The notes under the pieces are model-generated. The model was not told the DNA's origin, did no database searches, and saw nothing but the letters and a program-made list of their open reading frames with translations. Below are positions 1 to 12,304 of a DNA stretch of 64,000 bases, piece after piece. The position numbers and the translations under genes were made by a program. Position 1 is the first letter of the stretch, and each line of letters opens with the position of its first letter. This DNA comes from Solanum dulcamara (taxonomy: Eukaryota; Streptophyta; Magnoliopsida; Solanales; Solanaceae): assembly GCF_947179165.1 (NCBI RefSeq), contig NC_077242.1, positions 49,423,097-49,487,096 on the forward strand, written 5' to 3'.

Positions 1-1259
1 ACATCGATTCTACCTAAGGTGATGAATAATCTAAATGCTCGTCGAGCAATTTTGTGTTGAATATTTGATTTCCTTGAAACCACCTTACCTAGCTATTTCC
101 AATTTTTACTCAAAAATACTTTTCCTCAAGTTTTCTACAAGGTTTTTGGATCAAATTATACTTTTTCTCTTCTTTTTCACATGAACATTATGAAGATCCT
201 CAAGAACACCTTGAAGGTTGCAAACTTGTAACTTCTTCAAATCAACTTGTCTATTGTAAAATTTTTAACTAGAACCTCATCTCAACTTGGTGAGAAAAAT
301 ACACTAATAATCAATATCAAAAAACACCAACTTGAAAAGAAAACCCAAAATCTTGCTCTTCAAGTTTCTTTGACAACAATAGTGGAATCTCAGAACTCCA
401 CCTCCGAACTTCATGAAAACTCGAAAATAGACTTTATTTCTACTAGAAAACATGAATCTAGTATCAATTTCAACAAAAAAGAGTCAAATAAAACAAAAAA
501 AATAAATTTTGGAATTTTGACAAAATTGATAATGGACTTTGATTTTTAAATTTTTTTGTTTTTCGATTTTGATTCAATTCCACGCCCAATACTAGAATCA
601 TGGGAACAATCCTAAACTTGAATCTAATACCAAATGATATAATTTTGATTGCATAACAAAAACAACTAAGAACTCAAAAGGCAAAAGATTTATATGAATA
701 AAGAAAGACATTAGTAAAGGAAATCCATAAAAATCAAAAGGTGTATCAAACCTATTAATCGTCAATGATTATCCAAAACAAGGAACTAATCTTCTACGAA
801 AACCATGAGGGATCAAGTCACCCTCAATCAATGTTTCAACGTAAATCAATAAAAATAATTGATAACCTAAGCTCATCAACTTCCATTGAGTTTATTTGCA
901 TAAAAGTAAATTCAACATTATAAATATTCTACCTAAGAAAGAAGACCAAAAAAAACTATTTATAATGCCTAATAATTTATTACAAAGATAGACCTAAAGT
1001 GAACTCAAAGTCTTTTAACTAATAGCCATTTCTAGCAGCTGGATATGATAACGAGCAAGGTGACAGCTCGTCAAGTTGTTGATAGCGCATCAAGTTGCAC
1101 TTGGTTAACAGCCAAGTTGATAGCTTATCACTTAGTTAACAACTGGTCAGCTTAGGCGTCGGCAAGAGGCCCTCTTCTATCTGGGTGATGTAAAATCCCT
1201 TGATTGTCCTCAAAATATGTTCAAACACTTGCATCATCATGAAAAGGGATTTTAAATCT
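1..1259 (-). other. Unassigned repeat-like DNA, possible minus-strand retroelement leader
   Basis: No convincing protein is seen. On the minus strand, 617-632 reads TGGTATTAGATTCAAG, which resembles the initiator-Met tRNA primer site of plant LTR elements, with an LTR-like AT-rich stretch on its plus-strand right (about 635-1000). The 100-codon open frame at 247-549 is Lys/Asn/Ser-rich, low-complexity and unlike any family I know. At 1040-1150 an imperfect motif around AAGTTGATAGC recurs. I infer an old minus-strand LTR element but cannot bound it. Confidence 0.3.
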
Positions 1260-1760
1260 TGTAACTCATGTACTTAGCTCTTAGTGAATGGTCTCGAGGT
1301 GACTTGGGTCACAGTATGTGTCGATGGCTTATGAGTCTAAATTTGAGAGTTTTGTTGTAAAACTCCGCACATTCGAGGGCATATGATTTAAATTAAAATT
1401 TACTAAAATATATTCTTATTGCCTTCCTAAAATATCTTAAATATTTATAAAAACAAATCTTTAGTTACGACATATTTAAATATGTGTTTATTTTCTAAAA
1501 GTTTTATTATGTATTAATATTTTGACGGTTATATAAGTTTAGTTATGTGAAAAAATTCTTATTATATGAGGTAGACTTTATTCAAAATAATTTTCTATTA
1601 ATTGTGATATATTCAAAAAGTTATATGTATTTTATCATGACCCTACGCAATATATGAGTGTATGCATAATGCGGAGCCATCCAAATAAAGTTATTGTGTG
1701 AGGTATAATATTGACACCACCACCCCATGCGTATGTAAAACACTTGGACAACTAGAGGTT
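1260..1760 (+). repeat. Left half of old 5' LTR (level-0 element)
   Basis: From about 1336 to 1760 this stretch aligns with 27450-27886, the start of a second LTR copy further right, with shared landmarks such as GAGTCTAAATTTGAGAG and AAAACACTTGGACAAC. A plausible LTR start TGTAACTC sits at 1260, but the first 75 bases align poorly. The match stops at 1760 and resumes at 26076, so the LTR is split by a large insertion. Confidence 0.6.
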
Positions 1761-2310
1761 AGGGTGGAGCTCATAGTCATCCCAGGGTGGCCATTTTGAC
1801 ACCCTTCGCCTGAAAACTACATCATATAAATGTCAAATTCCAGGCTTAAGGGATATATTTAAAGTTGAACGCCCTTGACACAAACTCTGCCTTCCACACA
1901 GTAGATAAGGGTGTCCATTTGAATTAATCAGTTTTGAGTTCGAACATGATGATAGCACAACATTTTTTATTTTATTTTGACAGCAAGTCACTTGTACACG
2001 CACCATTATTCTTTCACTAAACAAATACATTTAGTTTAGATTATTAATTTTAGTTCACTAAAATTCTGAAATATTTCTCAAATTTCTTAATTCATAATAT
2101 TACAATTTAAATCAATATAGAGTTCTATATATAAATAATAATTTATTTGAAATATATAATTATATAGATAATAATTGTATTTATAATTTTATCCAATAGA
2201 TAACGCACTTTCAAAAGGTAAGAAAAATCAGTCAACAGTTTATGCTAAAATTTGAGTTCATATATATATATATAACCGAAAACTAATGTTAATAAATTTG
2301 TTTTTTTTCC
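1761..2310. repeat. Uncharacterised insertion inside old LTR, left part
   Basis: This stretch and 25797-26075 are absent from the sister LTR, which runs straight through at about 27886. They therefore form an insertion of roughly 830 bp that was itself later split by the gypsy element. At 1761-1903, GGTGGAGCTC at the left and CTCTGCCTTCCAC at the right form a weak inverted repeat like the Solanaceae 'GTGGCGGAGCC' MITE group. The rest is AT-rich with no coding signal. Confidence 0.35.
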
Positions 2311-5126
2311 TGTAACACCACGACTTTTTGAAACCTCTAAATTAACTCATGCCTTTACGGTAAGACAAATAGGCGGAGTAATAAATTAAGAATGATGTGG
2401 TATGTCACATTTTAAGTATTCAAGGTTTGTATCTCAAGTTTTTATGTTAAGAAAGTATCACAATAAACGTTGGCGAAAGTTATCATAAGTTTCTTTATAA
2501 AAATTTCTCTAAAATTTGGGTCAAATGTCTCAAAGGTTTTATCTAAATCTATGAAGCTTTATGAAATACAAAACCTATCAAATCAAATTCTACTATTATA
2601 ATTTCCAATGAACTAAACCGTTAGTCCATACGACTTCAAAATAGAGAGATATGCACATTTCCGTGAGACTGCGCAAGCAGGTACGTCAATGTGGACCCCT
2701 AGCCCCTATGTTCATTTAGCTTTATATAAGTTGTTGAAGCTTCATATTAACTCATAAAAATCAGCAAAAATTCATATAAAATCATACAAAAAGTCCCTTA
2801 TTCTCCATGGATATTGATTCTTTCAACTCGGAAGTTTAACGAAAGTTTCTCTACATAGAGAGCTCGTCATTTTGGTATAGTTTGCCCATAGTTGGTGTAA
2901 GTATGATAGCGGGTGTTATTTATATTTTTCAGTACTTATTGATATATATTGTCAAGGTAAGGATCTCGTACACTTATCTATTTGTTGAATCGAGATTCTA
3001 AGCTTCTAGTTATGAAAGTTGTAGTTGTTTCTTGCTGATTTTGGATTCGGATAATGTAACACCAAAGAGTCAGATTGTTTAGATTAATATTTCTATGGTT
3101 TTTTTCAAGGAAATCATTCCTCTATGACCCTCCTTCATAATCCTATATTCTACTATCATTTTTATAGATGTTTGATCCACGAAGTGGTGTTTTGAATATT
3201 GTTGCTCCGGGCAGCCCCTTTTTCATATTGAATTGAGTTATTATTGTTATATATTAATGGTATTAATGTTTTGGAGGGGTTAGGGTTCTGTTTTTTCTTA
3301 ACGTAGTCATGTAAGAAGGTTGTTGGATCAAATTGACATGAAGTATGCTTAGAAATAGTGCCTCGGGAGCTCGTCACTCCTTTGAGATGTGATTATCATA
3401 TTGTTGTTGGATTTAGCTGTCATTTATTATTTTTATAGGCCTCATTTTATTCTTTGGATTTGGCTGGTCGCGAGTGTGACATTAACACATTATTAATTCT
3501 CTACGACTCGTTCTCATAGCCTTGTTGATTCAAGCAATTGTTGTGTTATGATAGGTTGGACGAAATTCATATGGACACCTTTAAGGCTTTATTTGAAAGG
3601 TATGTTAAGACAATTCCCTTATTTCATCATGTCGGGAGCTATATAAGAAGGTTGTTGTTATCGTTGACATACTCATAGCCATGTTTATTAGTTGTTGGTT
3701 TCTCGAGTTGTTATAGTTCTCTATTGTCAGAATTCTTATTCTATTAGTAGTGGCCCTATGTTGGGCACAACTTAGAGACTATTTGAATAGGTAGCTTATA
3801 TCTAAATTGCTCTCTTTTAGCCTATTAAATTATTTATTATTGCCCTTGGGGCTATTGTGGTTAGCTGAAGTAATGTGATTATTTCCTTAGAGGGATATGA
3901 GTTGCCTATAGGGATATATTGATGCCTAAAAGGCTATGTGATGCCTACAGGGCTATGTTGGTGCATAAAAAGGCTATGAGTTACCTATGGGGCTATATTG
4001 ATGTTTAAGAAGGTTATTTGTGGCCTACGGGCCTATATGTTGCCTAAGAGGGCTATGAGTTGCCTATGGGGCTATATTGATGCCTAAGAAGGCTATGTGT
4101 TACCTCGGGGGCTAGGTTGTTGCCTAAGAGGGCTATGAGTTGACTGTAAGTCTATATTGATGCCTAAAAGGGCTATGCACTACCTGCAGGGATATATTAT
4201 TGCCTAAGAGGTCTACGTGACTGCGTATGGGGATAGGGACTATCTATAGGGGTATATAGAGTGATTTGGCACCTTCTGGGCTTTTGGGGGCCTAGGCAGG
4301 TAGTCTTGTGTGTTTTTTGTACCTGTCGAGCTTATGGGATCTTCGATAGGCTTTTGTTTTATTATTTTTTATATGTTTATAATCAAGAGTAGGTCGGTAT
4401 GCTTAATTTATTCTTGATCTATTTATTTGATTATTCTTTATTTATTTATTTGATTATTCTCGGTATAGCATGATACCTGCTCGGAGACTAACACCTTTCT
4501 TGCTCGGTACATTATTTCTTACTGATGTCCAATTGCCTGGGGGCACTACATTCATGCCTGCAGGTCCTAAAGGACGACCCATAGAAATACTCAATAGCAG
4601 GGTTGACTTCTATCAAGTTGGCTAGCCCTTTCTTCTAAAGCTATCAGAGTTTGGAGATTGTTAGATTTTGTTGTATATATTTTTGGGTACGCTGTTGCCC
4701 TGTCCCGCCAACCCATACTACTCTTAGAGGCATGCAGACTAGTGTGTGGGTTGTATAGCTACATTATGGCCATGTCGGCCTAGTTTGTTGGGTTGTTCAG
4801 CTTGACAGTTGTTTGATGCACTGTATTGTTATACACCTTCTTTTAAATTCTATATAGAGATCATAGTGGCCTCAACGGCCTAATCAGGACCTGTGTGCTA
4901 GTTGGTTAATTCTTTATATGAACTATTGAGAGTAGTTATTTCTTTAGTACAGTTGTTTACTGGGTCCTTGCCGGTCGAGAACTTAATTTTAAGCAGATAT
5001 ATACTTGTTTATTTTGTTGATTGTTGTGGCTTCCATACATTAGTAGAAAATGGTTCAGCAGGGTCGGCTCAGACCAGAGTTTTGGTATTAGGTGCTAGTT
5101 GCAACCCTCAAGTATGGGGCGTGACA
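2311..5126 (+). repeat. 5' LTR of outer gypsy element
   Basis: This 2.8-kb LTR begins TGTAACACCACGAC and ends GGGGCGTGACA just before the primer site. It matches 22988-25796 end to end with visible substitutions and small indels, so the insertion is not recent. It contains a block of short tandem repeats at 3890-4260. Confidence 0.85.
3890..4260 (+). repeat. Degenerate minisatellite inside LTR
   Basis: About a dozen imperfect ~30-bp units alternate around GCCTAAGAGGGCTATGAG and TTGCCTATGGGGCTATAT. The same block, with different unit changes, occurs in the 3' LTR at 24590-24970, so the array existed before insertion. Confidence 0.75.
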
Positions 5127-5130
5127 AACT

Positions 5131-5146
5131 TGGTATTAGAGCAACG
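5131..5146 (+). promoter_or_regulatory. Primer binding site of outer gypsy element
   Basis: TGGTATTAGAGCAACG lies 4 bases after the LTR end. It matches the initiator-Met tRNA type site used by most plant gypsy elements, with one base changed in the TGGTATCAGAGC core. Confidence 0.75.
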
Positions 5147-5869
5147 TCGTAACCTAGGGAGTCTGTAAGACATTGTCTAGTAGAGTCTTGTATATAAATG
5201 TGTTGTCCACTATATTCTATAAGTAGGAAGCTATAGGGAAGGTTAAAATGGTTACCCTTTTTCTTACTCAAATCGTGCTATAGAGCTGAGTCATAAGGGT
5301 TGAGTTCTTAAGCTTATGATTATTATCGGGCTTATTCTCAAAATGTTCATAATGACAGTATGGACATCACGTGAATTCATTCCACTGTGTAGATCATTGG
5401 TTTTAGATAGAGGCTAAAGATTTCTCTACACCTCGAGATTTAGGGGGATCAACTATACCTTATAACAGAAATCCCAAGGTAATATGTTGATATTCGAGGG
5501 GGGTCATGTCTGGTTAAGCTTTCACGAGCACCAGGTTTTTAGTAACACATGGACCCAGAGCAGTTTAGATTAATAGTACTACATTATGATACATGAGGTA
5601 AATATATGTCAGGAGATGCCAACAGGGCTCCACAACATGTTATTTTAGTGGCTTAGAGAATCAGATACAAAGTTATTGCCCATTTAGGGACAAGAAAGGT
5701 TCAACAAAGACAAATAGATTAGCAACAGGATCATCTTCCTCATGATATCTTGTAGAGCGTAGTTCCATATTTATCAAGTAGAGGTCTATGCCAAGAGGGA
5801 TCATCTAGTTTTGGCAGTGGCTAGAATTGCACATATGCACTATAGGTCATCAGGATTCATAGTCATCGT
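5147..5869 (+). pseudogene. Leader and decayed gag region of outer gypsy element
   Basis: This lies where untranslated leader and gag are expected, but no zinc knuckle or gag domain can be read in any plus frame and stops are frequent. Position within the element is the only reason for the call. The region after the primer site resembles the short internal stretch at 26903-27070, so the two elements are related. Confidence 0.4.
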
Positions 5870-6470
5870 CAGATGTTATGACAGATATATTAAGTGGTTT
5901 CTCCCACTATGCTTATGCTTTGATAGATCTAAGGTCCACATTATCGTATGTTATCCCAACATGCACTGGGAAGTAGTTCGAGAGTAGATGGGTAATATGG
6001 CAATGCTGAAAGGTAGGTTTATTTCCTATTCTAAAGTAGTGAAATGATCGCCAAAGGCATTTACCATACCATCAGATTTTAAGATATTGATGTTGAGCTA
6101 CAAACTCTTTAGTTTATTTTAGTGGCTAAAGAGTTTCTAGACGAACTTTTTGTTATTCCTCTAGAATGAGAGATTGATTTTGCTATCTCTACATTATCAG
6201 ATGATCAGCCAATATCAATTCCCCTATATAGAATTGCACCAGCAAAACTGAAGGAATTAAAAAAGCATCTTAAAGATTTTTCATATAAGGCCTTTATTAG
6301 ACCTAGTGTGTCACCATGGAGAGCACCACTATTATTTGAGCAGAAGAAAATGGGTTGTTGCAAAAGTGTATAGACTACCGAAAATTGAATAAGGTGACTA
6401 TAAATAAATAATATCCACTACCAAAGATTATGGGGTTTTTTCAGCTCCAGGATGCCTGATTATTCTCGAA
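5870..6470 (+). pseudogene. Protease and N-terminal RT remnant, outer gypsy
   Basis: Plus-strand fragments read ALIDLRSTLSYV near 5920, the usual aspartic-protease DxGST site with the Gly altered. From about 6130 follow the linker into RT: EIDFAISTLSDDQPISIP, then YRIAPAKLKELKKHL and FIRPSVSPWRAPLLF. These are the conserved strands before the gypsy polymerase palm. Several stops and at least one frameshift separate the pieces. The protein would process Gag-Pol and start cDNA synthesis in an intact element, but this copy cannot make it. Confidence 0.75.
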
Positions 6471-7690
6471 AATTAATTTATGTTTAGGGTACCACTAGGT
6501 TTGAGTTTTGGAGAGTGATATTTCAAAGATAGCCTTCAGGACTAGATATGGAAATTTTGAATGTCTTTTGGGTTGGCGAACACCCCTACATTATTTATAG
6601 ACCTGATAAATAGTATCTTCAAGCCATTCTTAGATTTGTTGTCATTGTGGTTATTGTTTATATTCTAGTCTATCTAGTTTAGAGATCAAACATAGAGACC
6701 TTGTCCAAGAAGTGCTTTATGTATTCTGAGATCAGAGTTGTATGATAAGCTCCCAAATTTTGAGTTCTGGTTGGAATATATGTTTTTCTTTAGGTAATAT
6801 TGTATCAGATGCTGGTATTCGGGTTGATTTATATAAAATTGAGGTCGTAAAGACTTGGCATAGACCCATGACCCTGACAAAAGTTCATAGTTTTAGCAGG
6901 GTATTACAGAACGTTTGTTGAAGGATATTCTTCAGTTGTATCACCCTTGATAAATTTGAAATAGAAAACAACTAAGTATCAATAGACCACAACTTATGAG
7001 CAGAGTTTTTAGGAGCTAAAAGATATATTGACTTTAGCACCAGTTTTGACCTTACCAGAGCATCTAGAGGGCTACGCAATGTATTATGACATTTCAAGCA
7101 TTAGGCTTGTTTGTGTGTTGATGCAATAGAGAAGGGTAATTGTTTATGCTTCTAGACAGTTAAAGAAGGATGAGAAGAATGACCTGACCAATGAGTTAGA
7201 GTTGGTTGCATTTATTAATGCCCTAAAGATTTGGAGGCATTACTTGTATGGAGTTTATTTTGACATTTATACAGATCATAGGAGCCTCCATTGTATTTTT
7301 TAGACTGGAAGAGTTGAACCTACGATAGCGTTGATAGCTTGAATTATTTAAACACTATGACATAGATATCTTATACGGTCTAGGGAAAGCCAACATAGTA
7401 GATGATGCCCTTAGTCGTAAGTGTATTGACAATCTATTGTATTTGGGAGTAGAGAAGCAAGAGATGTTTCGAGAGCTCCATCATATAATTAGTTTGGGGT
7501 TTAGACTATTAGACTTTTATGATGTTAGGGTCATAAATCAAAAAATAGCAGTATCACCTCTAGTTGTTGAGGTGAAGGAACAACAATACAACAATCCAAT
7601 GCTTAGAATAGCTCAGAGGCAAGTCTCAGTAATAGGAGCCATTAGCCTTAGATTTAGTAGGAGACAGAATCCTTAGATTCAAACATTAGC
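6471..7690 (+). pseudogene. RT C-terminus and RNase H remnant, outer gypsy
   Basis: Broken frames show RT palm and connection fragments, including AGYYRTFVEGYSSVVSPL near 6900. RNase H-like segments follow: YASRQLKKDEKNDLTNELEL (about 7144) and IWRHYLYGVYFDIYTDHRSL (about 7232), the latter with the TDH element. The YxDD metal site is not readable. An open frame at 7437-7676 carries the decayed connector that precedes integrase. Stops occur every few dozen codons, so this is inactive. Confidence 0.75.
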
Positions 7691-8301
7691 TATGTGATTC
7701 AGATGTTGCAGCCTTCGACGATAGGTTTTGAAGAGGCATACCATTTGCGTTACTCTATTCACCCAGGATCCACCAAAGCATACCATGATATTAAGGAGAT
7801 CTATTGGTGGCATAAAATGAAGAAGGACATTTCTGAGTTTGTGGCATAATGTCCTAATTATCAAAGGTGAAGGTTAAGCACCAGAAGCCAGCTAGGCTAG
7901 TCCGGGAGATATCCATTCCTTTGTGGAAGTGGAAGGAAATTAATATGGAGTTTATTATTGGGTTACCTTGATCAAATTGTAAGTTTGACTTTATTTTGTG
8001 TAATTGTTGATATGCTACAAAATTAGCCCATTTTTTACTAGTCAAGACTACTTTTATAGTCAAATAATATTCATGGATTCATATTAGAGAAATGGTTAAG
8101 ATACACGGTGTCCTAATATCTATTACTTTGATAGAGGAGCAAAATTTACCGCTAACTTCTGGTAGTCTTTCTAGGAAGAACTGGGGACATAGGTTAATCT
8201 CTATATATCCTTTCACCCTCAGACCCACGATCAAGTTGAGAGCACAATCATATACTTGGGATATATTACGGGCATGTGTGCTAGACTTCAAAGGAATTTG
8301 G
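7691..8301 (+). pseudogene. Integrase N-terminal part, outer gypsy (cut by solo LTR)
   Basis: The zinc-binding module is recognisable (YSIHPGSTKAYHDIKEIYWW, then a CPN motif near 7852). A weak core domain follows and runs to LRACVLDFKGIW at 8266-8301. There the frame is cut by the 4-kb solo LTR and resumes at 12305 with the next expected residues. Frameshifts near 7870 and 8080 are independent damage. Integrase would join the cDNA to host DNA; this copy is a fossil. Confidence 0.75.
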
Positions 8302-9089
8302 TGTCACGACCCAACTTCATAGGCCACGACTGGGGTTCGACCTAGACCCCTGTACACATACTTATCAGTTGTAGTCAAATCGAACTATGAATAAGAGATA
8401 CTACTCATAAAAACCCCACTGAGTTAAAACTTTTTCATGTGCATGTAGCCTCTTTCATTCATAGCGTACCATAAATGGGCATGCAAGCTGACCAGGCTGC
8501 CATAACGTAAAAACATTTACAACATGTCGTATAGGCAAAATTGAAATAAACTCATAAACAACCCACTTACATATGTCTACAGACCTCTAAGAATAGTAAC
8601 GGTATCATATGGTGGGACAGGGCCCCCACCGTACCCCTGAATAAACCAATATGTACTTTAAAAGTTCAACACCAAAAGCTAGGCTCTAGAATGGTAGAGC
8701 ACTTCCAACATAACTGAGTGGAAATCCTAAGCTGACAGATCCCCAACACGTGTACCTGTACCTACGGGCATGAAACGCATCCCCTCAAAGAAAAGGGGTC
8801 AGTACGATACATGTACTGAGTATATAAAGCATAAAACATCATAATTAAGACAACAACTGAAATAAGGAGGCAGGACACAAGTGTAACAGTTTACCCAGCC
8901 CGCAGTGGGACTCGGTGTCACCATATCTTCATATGCGGCATCATATATATGGCATCATCTCATACATTATAAATACATCATTAGGTTTTCATATGCATGC
9001 CTATCTATCGTATCCGGCCCTTTAATAAGGGACTCAGTCAACAGAGTAATGTGCATCTATATCGTATTGTTACCCTCTTATACCATCAT

Positions 9090-9358
9090 ATCTTATCATA
9101 CCATACCCGGCCTATTATGGGTCTCGGTATTATAATCATATCATCATATACCATACCCGGCCCACTAGGGACTCAGTGTAATAATCATCATATACCATAC
9201 CCAGCCCGTTATGATATTAGATGTCATTATCATATACCGTACTCGGCCCTTTATGAGACTCGGTGTCATTATCATATACCATACCCGTCCCTTTATGGGA
9301 CTCGATGTCATTATCATATACCGTACTTGGCTCTTTATAGGACTCGGTGTCATTATCA
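9090..9358 (+). repeat. ~50-bp tandem repeat in solo LTR
   Basis: Five to six units of about 50 bp share ATCATATACCATACCCGGCC followed by TTTATGGGACTCGGTGTC. Weaker units extend left to about 8890. The periodicity produces overlapping open frames in several frames on both strands, which are not genes. Confidence 0.85.
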
Positions 9359-11848
9359 ACCACACACAGATGGATCATTATCTGAAACTTAATAATGTAG
9401 TCATACAGACTATCATTCGTGGATTAGGATAATAATCATCTCAGGTGCCCGTTGAGTGCCCCTAGGGCTATATTAAGTGAAGTCTCAGGAGTTCTAGACA
9501 CATTTTAGGGTAATGCCAACCGGCTTAAGGAAATCAGGGATATCTGTCATCCCAGAGTCTTTTAGAAGGGAGCTTTACATCCTACTACTAATAGACATAT
9601 AGACAGTTCAGGGAAGGTAGCTCAACTACTTTAAGAGTTTGACACCCGGAAGCGAGTAAGAGACATGAATCATATTCAGAGCTAAAGAATAGAATTACTC
9701 TAGAGATCGTGTCATATATCATCTATCCTTGAGCCAGGTCGAAAGAAGAAAGGGATAGGCTTGACATATTTATCACTTCCCATCCTATAGGAGTTCTAGA
9801 GGTAATAACTCAACTATTATGGGAGTTCTAGTATCCAGAAGTGGATAGGAATCATGAAGTATGTGGGGGATTTATGCATGGGATCATCCCCAACTTGCAC
9901 ACACATATATACACCTTGAACTTCTATCAAGGATATGCCAAGATAAAGGAGATAGCTTTACATACCCTTTATGTTTCATCATTGAGGAGATAGTGGGAGG
10001 TACTAACTTAATTAGCATAGGAGCTCTCACCTCAATTGGTAGGTAGGAGTCATGAGTCATATTCATAAGCTTTCTGAGTAGGTGTGTCCCCATATTTCAT
10101 ATACATATCACACCTAAAACTATGACATGCCAAAAGAATGGAAAGAGACATTTTACCTGTATTACATTTTATCATATAACAGCCTTAAAAAGGCAATAGC
10201 TCAACTATTATAGGAGTTCTACCATCACGAAATTGATAAGAATTATGAAATGTACTCGGAGCTTTACCAATGGAATTATACCCATGTCTCATATACAAAC
10301 CATTCGTAACTTATATCTAAGACATGCCAAAAAAAAAAGAATAGCTTTACATACTTATGCCAAAAATATGCCAAGAGAAAGCTTCACATACCTCTTACGG
10401 CTTACTCCTTATTCCATTCGCCTCATCGTCCTTGCCCCTATTTAACATGAAAGCAATATAAGTATCAACAACCCTTGACCTTTCAGCATCTTAAGTTGCA
10501 CACAAGTATTTATAGAACTCATTTCCTCGTTTGTCTTCTCGACTAGCTCTTTAGTTAGTTAAGGCGTTACCGGAAATCGGACAGCACCTCCCCTATAACG
10601 TGCCCTATCCGAATTTCCAATTACATCCCTACTTACTACAGCCAACCAACAACAATAACCTGCATTTCATATACACATAAAACATGGCAACATTATACAA
10701 CATAGGCTCCAAACAACTTGCTTAATATCACAATACCAAAATAAGGTCTCTAATCTTTATTTCATAAAACCTTTAACCATGCGAAGCGGAGGGTCATGTG
10801 GCTGCAACCAGAAGCTCCCCAAACCTCTTTTAGAATACTTTTAGGCCCTTCAACACAACACCACATACCTTCAGTAGCACCCCACACGCACAATACCTTA
10901 TTTCGACTACAATTTAGCTATAGCGACTCCAAATTAGGTTATTTCTAACGTCAAGCATCTCTATGTTATTTTCACATTGCCAGCCACCTACATGACGTGT
11001 AATATACTTAATAACAACATCATAAACTCCAAATTCAAAGGAAATACCTTACCTTACGTTAAACTCATCAAACTCGCCAAAATTATCAAAACGTGAATTC
11101 TGGACAGCCTACTGTCTTATTTTGTCGCTTAGTTTCGAAGGGGTAATTGAGGGAAAAAGGATTTGTGGCCTCAAGGAAAGTTATAGACATGTGTCTTAAG
11201 GTCGCATAAAATTTTGAATCACCCCTACATTAATTTTGTACAAAATGATATGCCTAAAATACCAACAACAGTCCGTGTAGGATTTCCAAAACAAAATCAG
11301 GGCAGCACCTCCCCCATACTTCATCACCCTTTTTCGAGAAGAGAAAATAAAATCTGGGTTTTAGAGGCTAAATGAAAGTTATATCCCTATGAAATAACTT
11401 CCCAAAACATCTTAAATCACTTGAAACGAAGCTTCACAAGGAGTTATACTAATATTACTAACAGTAATACCATTTAAAAATGGGTTTGTTAACAAGAACA
11501 CAAACCTCCTTGTTGCCCCAAATTCAAATTTTTCATTATTAAACACCTCTATATCACCGTAGAATACCTGAAATAATTAATTTATGGAAAAAAATCGGGC
11601 CTTACCTTTTTGTCTTGGCCAACTCATCGCTCCCTCCCTTGGCTTCTGTAGTTTTTCTCTCAACTCTCTCTATTTTTTCTAAGTGTAAAATGAATATAAG
11701 ATGACTTAGTCATCAAAAGTAACATATATATCCTTTCTTAGAAGTGACACATGTCATCCCCTAAAGGTGACATGTGTCAAACTCTCATTGGGCTACTTCA
11801 TCCATGCAACCTATTAGGGGCTGCCATATGGCCATATGGGACCCACCT

Positions 11849-11963
11849 AAGTAGGTGTGTCACCTACTTGGTCCAAGTAGGTGCATCACCTGCTTTCTTC
11901 CTAGTAGGTGCATCACCTACTTGCTTCTTAGTAGGTGCATCACCTACTTGCTTTCGAGTAGGT
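11849..11963. repeat. Array of short palindromes in solo LTR
   Basis: Four to five units of about 28-30 bp are built on AAGTAGGTGCATCACCTACT, a near-perfect hairpin of 9-bp arms around 3 bases. The units are separated by TTGCTTC-like spacers. The array lies near the right end of the 4-kb LTR. Confidence 0.8.
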
Positions 11964-12304
11964 GCTACGCCTCCTTTCGCCTCTTCCATGGGTTCGTAAT
12001 CTCGTCTCACTTTAAGAGCCTATGTAATCCTTGATACGTAAGCTCAACATGTACTCTAGTAGCTTAGTTATGTAAGACGTCTAAGTCGGTAGCTTACGTA
12101 AGTACATTGAGTCCTACGACTTATTACTTAGCCTCCAACTCCTTCCGGATTCTTTTGACCCTATTTCCAATCTTCACTCTTATGGGGCATCACGTACTCT
12201 CTTTCTTAGAATTATTTGATAGCATGGTAGATAATCTAGATCACATAGCACTTTCTACGAGACTTAATACAATGTCCCAAGGTACGGAAGTACGAGGTAT
12301 AACA

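Larger units (their letters stand above)
8302..12304 (-). mobile_element. Solo LTR (4.0 kb) in outer integrase
   Basis: The block begins TGTCACGACCCAAC and ends GGTATAACA, and is flanked by a perfect 5-bp duplication TTTGG (8297-8301 and 12305-12309). Removing it plus one TTTGG rejoins the outer integrase frame. Gypsy LTRs of Solanaceae usually end in GGGTCGTGACA, so the TGTCACGACCC start means the LTR lies in minus orientation. No primer site, gag or pol is seen, which fits a solo LTR left by LTR-LTR recombination. Confidence 0.85.

Noticed and set aside
247..549. 100-codon frame MSIVKFLTRTSSQLG..
   Set aside because: Low-complexity Lys/Asn/Ser composition, no family match, in repeat-like DNA.
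9090..9358. Regular repeats that could suggest a CRISPR-like array
   Set aside because: The units are contiguous tandem repeats without unique spacers, inside a plant LTR.
8997..9432. Overlapping frames on both strands with repeated Tyr/Ile/Arg/Pro peptides
   Set aside because: They arise from the ~50-bp tandem repeat in the solo LTR; no start context or homology.
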